This document shows positions 1 to 12,800 of a stretch of 64,000 nucleotides of DNA, in pieces; position 1 is the stretch's first letter, and each line of letters starts with the position of its first letter. The notes below the pieces were generated by a model. The model was given only the letters and a program-made list of their open reading frames with translations. It was not told where the DNA came from and made no database searches. This stretch comes from Strigamia acuminata. Taxonomy: Eukaryota > Arthropoda > Chilopoda > Geophilomorpha > Linotaeniidae. A program made the position numbers and the translations under genes. Where the stretch lies: assembly GCA_949358305.1 (NCBI GenBank), contig OX442315.1, positions 28,050,427 to 28,114,426 of the forward strand, in the 5' to 3' direction.

Positions 1-410
1 TCTTCTCCATCTTAACCGGCTATTGTGACCCCCCAGCTGGTATAGAAATCCGTGAAGGACTTTATTACAATCCTTACTTCACCGGTGGTTCGATTGGAAT
101 GGCGCAAGTACTATACAATGAGGTAATGGAATACTCAGACGGAACGCCAGCTGCAGCCAGCCAGATGGCTAAGGACGTTTGCACGTTTCTTCGATGGGCT
201 GCGGAGCCTCAATACGATTGGCGCCAACAAATGCTAATTAAGGTTGACAGAATTATTAGTTTTAATAATAATAATTTCTCACGATTGCGATTTGCTTAGG
301 TGATGATGGTTGCCCCGCTGCTTCTATTTGTCTCGTGGTACTACAAACGTCACGTATGGTCAACTTTAAAATCGCGAAAATTGGCCTTTAAACCTGCCCG
401 TAAATTATAA
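1..410 (+). CDS. CYC1: Cytochrome c1, C-terminal part (partial at window start)
   Basis: Two exons, 1-242 (codons read from base 3) and 300-410, joined across a 57-nt GT-AG intron, give the last 116 residues of mitochondrial cytochrome c1. Cytochrome c1 is the haem-carrying electron-transfer subunit of respiratory complex III; it passes electrons from the Rieske protein to cytochrome c. Visible hallmarks are the conserved [10 protein letters not shown] segment near the start, YNPYFTGG, the acidic/alanine-rich stretch with [14 protein letters not shown], the FLRWAAEP motif, and the C-terminal membrane anchor [19 protein letters not shown] followed by the basic tail ending in KPARKL. The CXXCH haem site lies upstream, outside the window. 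The stop is TAA at 408-410. The gene is tail-to-tail with the WD40 gene on the other strand. Family identity is very clear; only the 5' extent is missing. Confidence 0.96.
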
Positions 411-841
411 GAGAATAACTGAAGAAAATATGAAAAGTTAAAAAAAAACAATAGGAAATAACTGAAGAAAACAAAACAAAACAGGGATTTTAAAAAAATT
501 GGTTTTTTTTTTATCCTTGCACTGCCATTTATTTGCTTGCCTTTTGTTAGATTATTGTAATTATGCAGTGCATAATATCAAAATTTGATAGTGGGAGGAT
601 TTGTCGGCAGGGTAGGATTAAGTTTTTAAATAGATCACCTGGTAGAATTGATAATAGTTTGTAAATTGTAGATTTAGGTTAATTATATTTTTTGCTTGGA
701 ATGTGATTTGTTTTTCATAAAGAATTACGTGTTCGCATTTCATTCAGGAATTGTACAAAGACATTCTTAATCTCTTGTTGTCCTTGGGAGTCAATAAATG
801 AGTTGAAAATTTCAACTTGAAGGTCCATTTAATCAGAAATT
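411..841. other. Convergent intergenic region with 3' ends of two genes
   Basis: This 431-bp AT-rich spacer lies between the stops of cytochrome c1 (+) and the WD40 gene (-). It contains AATAAA on the + strand at 793-798 and AATAAA on the - strand at 528-533. If both are used, the two 3' untranslated regions overlap by more than 200 bp. No reading frame here looks coding. Confidence 0.6.
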
Positions 842-3800
842 TTACACTCTTTCAAACGTGTAGGAATCCGAATGGATAAAATGTCGGCTGCATGTATTGT
901 ACGACAAAAGCCGTCCTTCTTGCCGTGGGACTTCCTTCTTACGGAACAGAACCACCTCAGCTGTCTTCAATGGCAAATGCATTCCTTTTGGAAACGACCC
1001 AACGTTTGTTTGAGTAACTGCACAGCCCTTGTTGACTGTAGAAACGTCTTGCACGGATTGATCCACACTCAAGCCAGGAATAACAAAACTTTAAAAATAA
1101 AACAATTATTTTGATTCAAAGTAGCAATATTTTATATCTTATGCAAATGTCATCACCTTCTGGATTTTCCACCTGTTGTTGATTTTTTGAACATACTGCG
1201 CATTGCCATTACACGTTTTACTTCGCTGTTAATCTCGCAAAAATAATTAAGTACTTCAATTGGTTTAACAGTTTCCACTAACGCTTGGTCGGGGCTATCC
1301 GGACAAGTTACTATTTAATTAAAAAGTTTCAAAGTTACTACGGCGTAATAAAATGAAATATATATTTTTTTTCTATTACAAGAAAGGAGATAAATCTCGT
1401 CTTGCGGGCTTAATTCTTCCAACGGTGGGGTAAGGGAAATGCCTTTATTTTGTTGTAAAATCAACTGCACCATGCTGTAATGAATTCGCCCGGTAACTTG
1501 ACCACCTCGTAATTGCTCCATCGTGACCAACACGTGATGTACATATTGGAGCATCCACCTTAAATTGAATTGACAGAATAAAGCAAAAAATCGATTATAA
1601 CAAAATAGTTTTCGTTACATTTTGAGCCACGACACTGCTTTTGCGTAAAATTGAGATAAGGTATTGATGACTCGACGTTGCTTCGCATCCTTAATCCACG
1701 ATTGAATTTCCTCCACTAGAACATCAGCTTCCACTACACCAATACCTCTTAACAATTTAGCTGTGTAGTCCTTAGAATATCTCGAAAAAAAAATTAAAGA
1801 CGTAGAAATAAAATAAAAATGCACGTCTAAATTATACAACTCACTGATGTTTTTGCATTTCTTCAGCACATTTCACCATCGTTTCAATTACTTCGCCAAT
1901 AGTTAATGAAATAAGAGGCATCTAGTAATGTGAATTATTAAATTAGGCGTATGATTTATCTATGTTCCTTCTCTTACGGTCGGGAAATATATTTTCCTAT
2001 CTCGTGACTCTTGCGAAGACATAGATGATGCATCCGATGAAGTGCTTCCAACAGATTTCATATCAACATCGGTGAAACCTGGTAAGGCGGCCGCATTTTG
2101 CGATTCAACTAACAACGTCTCCTTTAGACGAGGGGAAGATGTCCGTTGTCGTTTCATCTTGGGAGCTCGTTTCTTTTTCAATTGAGGAGCACAAAATTTA
2201 TGGCTTGTTTTTCGTTTGTAACCCGACGACGTCGACGACTTTACTCTTGTTCGTGATTCTTTTGACCTACCTGCATTTATATTCAAGACCAAATTGAATT
2301 AACCGCTTTTGCTTTTCTTTTTTTTTTTTTTTTAAAAAAAGAAAATCTTTACCAGCCAAATATATTATTTTAGTTGATCTTTCACAAAGCCGTTTAGCAT
2401 GTTTTCCACGGCTATTAATGACAGTTAAAATTTTCCACTGGTCGCCAGCCTCAATACTCAGTGCCTTTTGTTCTTCAGCAGACAGCCACGAGATGTCTGC
2501 AGATTTGTCCTTAAGTCCTAGCGGTACCATCTTCGCAAATATGACATCCAAACGACATAAATCTTCTTTATGTCGAAAGTCGCCCTTGCGAACAAGCACG
2601 CACGTCTGATATCCTTTTGTGTCAGTATTCGATGATTTGTCAAAAATTTCCACAACCTGCATTTTAGGGACTTCAGCGGGCTGCAAAATAAATTAATAAT
2701 TTATTAAATTAAATTTTTTTCTCTCGTAATTAGAAAGGAAGGCGGATGGTGACATAAATCCTACTTAAAAATAACCAGAAAACACTAACAAAAACTTAAT
2801 AGTTTAATTATTTAAATCTGATTATGTTTTTTTCCCATTTTGTTTTTGTTTTCACGCATTAAGACACATTCTTTTCACCACTAATGTAGTTTTCATTTTT
2901 AATTCCTTTTCACTTATCTGGTAGAAACTTCCACCAACTTCAATCGAAGTCACTCTAGCAACTTGCAAATGCTAATTCATTCACATGTGCGCTGATTCCC
3001 TACTCCATCGTCGTCTTTTCCTCTCCCCGACTTGCTTTCAACTTGGAGCCATTAAGAGTGGGATGAGGGGCCATTAACTCGGTTGCGTTAACACGAGTAA
3101 AATTGATGTTCAATCTAAGCAGGCAACAATCCTTTTACCCCTTCTGATGCTTCTTGACAATACAAGAAACCAACTCGATAATAGAAAAGAAAAGGAAAGA
3201 AAAAATATCGCAACACCTAGCGACTACTCTCGCAATTACCAATAACCTAAAAAAATCATATTTTACAAAGTTGAGAAAATTTATTTACTTTATCTAAAGA
3301 TAAATTGCTCCAAGTCCTCCACGCTTGCCACGCTTCATCTTCCGGCCAGAGTATTTTCAGAAGCACGGAATTTGGAATAAAACCCGAACGAAATTTATGT
3401 ACATCATAACCTGGGTTGTCAGTGCGCATTCTTCCAGTTGATGGGAAAAATTTCTTGGATGCGAAATCGATCATAAAATCTGTTAGAATGGCATTAAAAT
3501 GATTCGAAACATCGCATTTCTTACGTTACAACTCAATTAGCATTTTCTACACGAATAGAAACCATTTTCTACTTACCGAATTCTTTTCTGCTTGATCTTA
3601 AAGTCATTGAAGATGGTGGTTTCAGAAGTTCAACTTTAGACTAAAGGCAAACAAACAAACAAACGTTTTGGCGAAATTACACAGACCAAACTAATTAAAA
3701 AACATTATACAGCAAGTATAATTAATTCTGAATTGTTAATAAAAAAAAGTAAGAAAAGAAAAATTAAAAAGGGCAGCATACTAGTAGAATAGCACTCCCA

Positions 3801-6800
3801 GCCCGAGTTAAATTTACAACTCAAACGCAAAATTAGCATATGTGTGGTAGTAAAGTAATATGCAGTAATAAAAACTTTTAATTCTTAACTGGTTGCGTGA
3901 AATATTTTCCCCACACGGATTCGAACAACTTCAAAAAATCATCATCGTACGTATCACTTTCAGTGGCTTGACTGAAACGTTGTGGAGGTAATTTGCCGTC
4001 TCTGATCCGCCGTATGTCCTCGTTTCGCTCGGCCAAGTAGCGCAAAATCTGCTCATCAAATAGAAACTTTCATCTCCTGACTTTATTTTTATTTTTATAT
4101 TTTATTTTTATTTTTTATTTTTTCATTTTTTTTCCCTCTATTTCTTCTCTATTTTTTCTTCGCCCTCTATTTTCAATTCCCCTCACCTTATCGCGCTCGA
4201 CCCGGCTCCGATCTGCGGTCGCTTTCTCGACAGAAACGGTTGAAATTTGATCATCCTCTGATATATAGTAATAACACCTGCAATTCAAATAAATTAATAA
4301 CTTTTCTGAAATTAATTTACACCTTTTTTAAATTTTTACAATTTAAAATATATTCTTTGCAGGGTTCTCAAAAGAGAGCCGACCATTAAAAAAGCAGCCA
4401 AATAGCAAACCAAATGACACCACGTTTCCCATTTCATTAACTTCATTTTCCCTCTTCACTCGCTCTGCTCGCGGGCTTTGCATCAATGAAGAAATTGAAC
4501 TCTATCACTCAAACTATCTAAAAAGCAACTATAAAGGAAGCAATCTGGTGAGACCCATAGGGTAACTCAACTCCTTCGACTTCATCGTCGCATTCGAATT
4601 CTTCTAAAAGCTGAAGAGTAATCACAAAGCCATTTTATTCGTTTATACATTTAAACTATTGATTAAGTCGGTGGAGATTACTGTAATTAAATTTTGCTAG
4701 TTTGCGACTTTGGTAAAAGGGAAAATTCCTGAAATGAAAATTAAAATGCAGAGAGCAGAGTTAATAAGAGGAGGATGAAGGGGCAGAGGGGCTGAATCCG
4801 TTCCGTTTAGAGAGTTTAAATAAGTACGAGAGAGACAATAGATACGCAAACTCCGCGTTAATTATTTACATTTAAACGTTAGTGGCTTGTGAATTTCTCC
4901 CTAATGTGCGATACACGAAGAGGTATCCGCTGGCTTTTTTAATTATATTAACCAGCTATCTCAAGTGCAACTGCTTCAATCAATTTGTTTCTTCGTCTTA
5001 CGGATAACATCAAAAGTACAAAGAAACAAATTGAAATTAATGAAAACGTTCTCAAGTAAATTGAAACGGAAGGAAAAAGAACATTTACTATTGTAGTATC
5101 TGTTTTTTCAACCAATTCCAATAGCTGTAGATTTCCAAAAGTCACTGTTACCCATATGAGTTACAATCTGCTGCCATTGCGGATTTCAGAGGATAAGTGG
5201 AGCCCGGTGCTTTCATCGGAGAATCAAAACTCTCGAGATCAATATAAGCCAATGTCCAAAAAAAAAGAAAAATACAGAAAAGAAATAAAGAAAAAAGAAG
5301 GAAAGAAACCTTTCCATTCGGCAAATGGATTTTACTGAGTAAAAATTTATAAAAGCTAAATCAATCTTCTTTTCCCCATACAAATAAAATCTACTATCAC
5401 AATTTAATTGAATACTTTCAACCAACTTAAAAGAAAATAATTGAGAAAACGATTATCTTGTTATTAACATAAAAATGTCACGGAGTATAATTTATTGATT
5501 TTAATAAATCTAATTTAAATAATAAAAGCAATAATTTTTCTTTACCTGTCTTCGTTGATTGTTTCGATAGGAGTTCCTCGAACAGAGGGCAACCGTTGAG
5601 ATCTTGTAGCAAACATACTCGGCGGTAAAACTAAAAAGGTAGACAGTTACTCAAAGTTCTATTCCAAGTGCTTCTAGCTGGAATGCTTACATTTCTCATG
5701 TGGCAACTTAAAAACGTGCTTCCACATAGCTAAGATTACATCTCCTTTCGGTGAACAAAAAACGATCCTCGATGGGATCTCATCCAATTTAAGTAATCTG
5801 TAAAGTACATATGCATGACATAAAAGAAACAATAGCTTGAAAATCTCGCTTGTGTGGCGTGCAAATAGCGTATCAAAATTTTGACTTCACTTACCTTATT
5901 AACCTGTTCCCCGTGGTCCATAACCTAACTGTCTTATCTTTTGACGCAGAAGCAAACACTTGTTGGCTTTCTAAAGACGTGAGGTCACAAATTTCATCAG
6001 TATGGTCATCCTCGGGGCAATGAGTTAAAGGAACTGGATACAATAATGTGACAAAAGAAGGAAAAGCCGCCGCATTAAGCGGGTAGGAGGACAGAATAAA
6101 ATTAATAGACTCACTTGGATTGGATAAATTGTACACCATAATTCGTTTAGTGGCAAAAGCTACACACATTCTGTGAGGTAACATTGTAAACAAAACAGGT
6201 GTGCCGGGTAGGGGGATGTTCTTAACTGGCATTAAAACGACATCGCTGTAAGGAAACACTTGCCATAGACGCACCGTTTCGTCTAAATTTAATAAGACCG
6301 GAGCTATAAAGTCCGCTCATAAAAAGTAGCCAATTTTGCTTCTATTGAGGATGATGCGATTGTCCAATATGTTCAACTCCAAATAAACAATAATTGTTCT
6401 TTTTTCTTTTAACTTATTAAAGCGAATTGCGGAGTATTTCACATAATGAATGATATTTTACTCTTTTCAGCTCGAAAAGATACCTCGATTGAAGTAAAAC
6501 GGCTCATTTTTCGAACAGTTTTAAATTAATTCTTTATACGATAAATTATCTGGGATTATTCTGTAACTTGTAGATGTATACTGACAGAATTGTGATTATT
6601 ATATTTGCATAGAATATAGTAAAAGTTCGATTCTTTGAGTGAAACTCATTTTGGTTTTTGACTGTCAAAGGCACAGCACGGATAAAATTCCATTCTTCAA
6701 ATGTGGAATTATAAAAATGCGCATGCATTACAATAATTTTGACATTTTATGAAAACTAAAAGTATTATTATAAAAAGCACGCACTGTACTGTATTCAACT

Positions 6801-9800
6801 TGTCAATATTATAAAAATAATTCAATTTTATACCTGTAAGCAGTTTAACTTAATTCAAATCACTATACATTTAATTATTTAAAAAAAAAGAATTAAAAAA
6901 TAAACCTAATCCAAGTGACAGCATTTGGCTCATTTTAGCAATATGGCACAGCTGGAGAATTTTACCGCAATGAGCCTGGAAAAGCAGGTGTGAGAAAAAG
7001 GAAAACATTTTGTAAAAAATAAATAAGAAATTGCTGCATTACACACACGCCCAAACACAAAAGCACTTAACTTGATAACAACGCAATCGATTGAGAAGAA
7101 ACATCTTTGGCTGTTTGCAGCAACTTCTACTTTTATTTTTATTGTGTAGAGAAAATTCAACTATGTTGAATCGTTTAAACACATTTGCTTACACTAATAC
7201 TAGCCAAAATGGTTCCGTCGTCAATACAGATGTGACGAAGGCGACCATCAGCGTGACCAGTAAAAAGGAGGACAAGATTAGTGCTTTTTCTGCGAATTCT
7301 GGTAGTCAAAGCTGAAACTTCTGAGTGCTTGAATAGATGCCCACGGAAATGGACACTACGATTAAATTCCGGCATTGTGCGACGAAGTGCTTGCAAGTCG
7401 ATCAAATGTTCATACATCGTCACACAAGTCACAGGAACTGGATAAAAAATAAAATAAAATAAAATATTCTGATATTTAAATTTTTGGTAATAACAATATT
7501 TTTTCTTTTTTAAAATAAAAATAAAAAATATCAGTCAATCTTAAGCTTCTTATCGTGGCATCGCATTCATTACCCAGTAATATTTTTTGCAAAAAATTGA
7601 AGCTGAATGTAATGTTTAATTTCTACATTTAAAATTTGCAAAAATTTTGCTACATAAATTGATACCTGGAAAATGAGTCCAAATATCAGGCAAAACTGGA
7701 CTATTTTCTTCAAGAGATAAACGAACTAATCCTTTATCTCCTGGTAAAAGCGCCAAGAGAATATCTTGAGTTAAAAAAAAAAATAATCAATTACCCTAAT
7801 TCAAAGTAATTCCATTAATAAATGAATCACCTTCAACAACGCTAACACTCGTAGCAAGATGAGGTTCCGTTTTCCCCTCCAGTTTGTTTGAATTAAGCGT
7901 GACTCCAGTGGATATATTTAAGACGTTAAAGGAGTTGTTACTGCAACCGGCAACTAAACGACTTGGAAGCAGGGGATGGACAGCAACACTCAACGTTTCC
8001 ACAGGAGAACTAAAGAGGTGAGAGAGTGAAATCACAATGAACATTCAAAGTCACCTGCATTTCCTCAATGAAATATCGACCCAGAAGGCAATGGAAGAGA
8101 AAAAAAGAATATAAAGAAACGAACAAGACTAAAGGGATTTCTCTGCTAACAAGGTGCAGAACCTCAGGTAAAAGAACGAAATAAAACCTGGCCAACTGAG
8201 TCGCTTTAACTTCTTACAACGAATGATATTAAAACTGACAATGTCAAAAACGATTGTACAATACAAACTCCCTTGGCAATTGAAAAGTACAATACTTGAG
8301 CCAAATTTTATTTATTACATTTGGATCCGCCTTCAGAATGTCCCTTTACATTTTTTCGAACCGTACAGAAGCGTCAAGAAATTAATCGTGAGTAAGGCAA
8401 AACCTGTATTTATAGGAGCTTTTACCCAGCTCCGCTCAAACCACCAGAAAGCAGGCTGAGATGACAGGAAATATCAATCATTGATTCAACTAACGCAGTT
8501 TCAAAATTCCCAAAAGGTTAATTCTTCAATTCCCACATAAACCGTCATTATAAGGTTGGAAAATATTTTTAACCATCCATCAATAAAAGCCTATATCGAC
8601 CACAGTGTGGCAAGTCGCTCAAGTTTTAACGGTACGAGATTTATTTGATTATCCCACCGATACACAACAAATCAATTAAGGCACAAGCGAACACAACGCG
8701 GCAGTTATTGTATACTTCAATCAATTCGCAGCACATATCACTTTGGTACCTAACCCGTTTTATCTTTGCCAACCAGAAAGAGAATTCTATAGGTTGAGTG
8801 ATGTATTACAAGGGTTACTTGTAACGCTTGATATAGACATATCCAAATGCTAAATATGTATCAAATAATACCCACACGTCAATGTCAATTTGTTTTCTGC
8901 CTGTCATGTCGCAAATTGCACAACTCACGTTGATGTTAAAGATGTTTCTTAATGAGTTGCGAATTGCGCTGCACGGAGTTCGTTTTACTGTAACATAAAT
9001 GAAAATTCTGATCAAGATATGAAAAAATGAAAAATGGCAGGGAAAAGAAAGAATATATAATACATAAAGGAACGGATAAGAATATATATGTGTAAGGAAA
9101 ACTTTGGTCGTACTGAGTCATCAACATACGTGCGACAGCGGCGCACAATGAGCAAATTTGTGCGATAATGTGTGGGCCAGATTCGTATAGCCAAGGGAAA
9201 AAACCAAATGCGAAAATTTTTCCCCGACCAGTATAAAATCAATATATTGAGACTGATGTGCTATAGGCATAGGATCGTTAAACGAAGCAAACTCGGTGGT
9301 GACATATAGGAGAAATGCGATCGAATTATGTGGAATTTAAAGTAAAGAAGTGATAAAAACAGAAACTCAAAACCACATGTGTAAGAAGACAAAGTGAAGC
9401 CGCAAAAAGTAAAGTAGCCCATAACCATTTATAAAAGAAAAAATCTTCAATAATACATTTTAACTGAATACGATAAAAAAAATATAATCCAGGAGAAAAA
9501 AAAGAAAAAAAAAGTGAAGTGTATACGAAAAAACTTAAAGCAATCCAGGCTCATTTGATATGGTGTCATCATTCACCTTTAGCCCAAAAAACAGGAATCC
9601 ATATGACGAGAGAATAAATCAAAGACATGAAACAGGAACTTAGAAGATGAATATCCATTCAAGACGCAGGATTCAAAGATAAATCACCCACTCATTCAAA
9701 CTAGTTTCAAAAGTTTTCTTTTTTAACCCAAAAATATCTAAAACTTTAAAAAAAAAACAATTATTTTTAAATATAGATAAATACAGTAGTACGATTTTAT

Positions 9801-12800
9801 AATTATATACTCTAGTCACGCACCTCAGTACAGTAAGAAGCATCAGTAGCTGTTCTAGTTTCCACAAGCCGACAGTTCTCTCGCCGAAGACGAAGAACTG
9901 TCTGTCAAACCGATGGACAACAAGTCCCTTCGCGCCTCCTTTGATGTTGATTCTATTTTTTGTTTAAATTAAAGAAGTAGAATGAATTTTTGGCTTGGCT
10001 ATATGCACTCGCCATCTGTCATCAGGCAAATCTTATCAAATTACAACTCGCTGCTTAATTAAGTAATGCAATCTTAAGTCTCAGGTTTTAAATTTAATAT
10101 TCACGGATAAAACAAACACAACTATAGACCGGCCGCTTTTTCAAAACAAACGAATAATAATGAACCCGTTTAATAATAAATAACTCATTGATATGGTAAA
10201 AGTGACGTTATATAACAAGATGTTGCTTTTTCAAAACCACACAACTTCATACATATTTGATAGTTTCTGAAACTGACAGTATTTCTTTTTCATCCGTTTC
10301 GGGAAAGAAAACTGCAGATTTACATTTACCTGCAGATGATATTTTTTCTTTTTTTGACTTTAGACAATCACGGTTGCGCATGTCAAAAGAAGAAAATGCA
10401 CGGAACGCCCAAGGGGATAATTTTTAACAAAAAGACCCCCTTGTGTTTTGGCAGAGAAATGCAACAGCTGTTTAAAGTTGAGAGAAACACAAATATAAAC
10501 AAATATGAATAGTTTTTTTTTATTCCTAGGTTCAATTCGGCTTGCTGCCGTTACCGCTTTAAGAAAATCAATAAAAGCTATGGAAACACTGCAAAAATGG
10601 CTAGATTTATGTATAATAAATTTTGATAAATTAGGCAAGAATGTATGCATAGTTAATAACTAATAACAAAAGATTTCTTCAACATTTGCACCATAAAATA
10701 ATTGATTAATAGTATATTCATGCGTTATAATAATTTACAATGCATTTATGAGGATTAAAACGGCATTTGATTTACAATCAGATGCTGAATATAAATAATT
10801 AATTTATAAATTTAATTAATACAGAGTAAGTACAGTAGAATATTGCATTTACTGAGGTATTTACTTGAACAAATCCAAATATTATTCCAGCAGAATAATA
10901 TTCTGCACAAACTAAATAAATTTAAAACTGAAAAATAACCAAAACCAAAACAATTTGATTTACGAACAATTTTCCTTTCTTTTAAACGAAACTATGCGAA
11001 GAATGGTATAACCACAATCCACAACACAACATTTAATTGATTTTACTCACCTGCTTACCTCTAATCCAGCCTCCACATTCCAAATGCGCACTGTTCTATC
11101 CAATGAAGCAGACATTATGAGAATGGGGGTCATAGGGCACGACTCTATTTGAACTACGTTTCGAACATGGCCAGACATAAGACTAACTAACTTCCAATCA
11201 CTCGTCCATATTTTAACTGGTTTAAAATAAACCAAAAGGTGATTTTGCTGTACTTCCCATTTAATTAATTAAAGCTCACTTGAGCCATCCTTCGCCCCAG
11301 TCACTATTTGATTTCGCACTTCGTTGTAGAAGAGTGTGGTTACTTCGGTGGTATGCACTTGTTTTTTCTGAATGATGCATTTTTCGTCCCAACTAACTTC
11401 CTATTAAAACGTAATTAATGTAATTAAGTTTTGTTAAATGTCACTTTTTTGTGTCTACTCAATATTACCGCAACAATCGTTGAATAAGCGACTAAACAAA
11501 CATCAAATTGTGGTCCACCTTTGTCCAAAATTACACAATTGATCCTAAGAAGCAATAATTGGTGTCCCTCACGACTTGGACCGGCTAATTCAATCATCTG
11601 ATTGGGAATCAAATTGGATCCTTTTCCAATACCATCGCCAAATCTTAGATTCATTTTCTGAAAAGTCAATAAGTAGATTTTGTTACTACAGTATTTTCTC
11701 ATTAAATTGAATTTCCAATTAAAAAAAAATGCTGTTTTTAGCTTTTTCTACTATGCCATCTAAAATAACATCTTCTAAACTAATATTATCATTAAAATAC
11801 GCAACAAAAAAATAGAAAATTTATCTTTGTTAAATATGTTGGTAAAACAAACAAATAACTTATAAAATATTAAAGGGAAGTACCGTTAGAACTCCTTTAG
11901 TATCTGCTGTTACAATTTCCTCTCTAAAAAAACTAGTTGCCACAGCCACTACAGGTGTGTTATTAGTGACCTCTGCAATCTCGGTTAATGTTTCATCAAT
12001 AACCTTGAATAAATAAATAAACACATTAAACATAAACAATGTAAGAATTAATAATTGATAAGAAGAAACGAACTGAAGAATAATATTTCCTCACAATATT
12101 TACAACCCCTAGCAAAAAGTATTCGATCAGCCGCCACACGAGCTGATTCGTCTGTCTTGACTTAAGTGAAATTTCGAAGTCTCACCAGATCTGCAGACAT
12201 TAGCAGCAGTTTCAAATTATTTATATATGCCCCAGTTGTATAAAATGGTGCTCTGGACACGTCCACTTGCTTCTACAATCTCTATTTGAGATATTTTAGT
12301 TTTAAAAGTTTAATTATCGGTGATTTTAAGTCATTTGTTGGTTCTTTAACTTAAGGCGTGTTTGTTAAATTTTACAAACATAAAAATCACTTCTCAGTAT
12401 ATTGGTGGCTGATCGAATACTTTTTGCCAGGGATTGTACATTGTGGCAGTGTTTACGTAGAACTCAGTAGAAGATCAATACCTCTCCTTTTGTGTTGAGA
12501 TCACTCCAGATTGCAAGCTAAGCAATAGACCAACGAAACTAATTTTCACTTTGACACACAATCAACACTAGCTAACGTCCAATCAAACACTAAACATTGC
12601 TACACGCACCAACAACCAAATAAAACAAAACGAAATAAAAATTTAAATATGCAAATAATTTTTACATCCAGCACTTCACTGCTAAAGTGGCCGAAAACTG
12701 AAGTACTCTCGAGATAAGGAAAATGAGTCAGTTATTCCCATTTTGCATTAAGCTGTCAGATAAACTTTACACGAGACATGCAATATTATTCATGACTTAA

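Noticed and set aside
4948-5145. 65-codon minus frame in the WD40 gene
   Set aside because: Intronic; its phase does not fit exon 13, while exon 14 at 4187-4277 joins perfectly.
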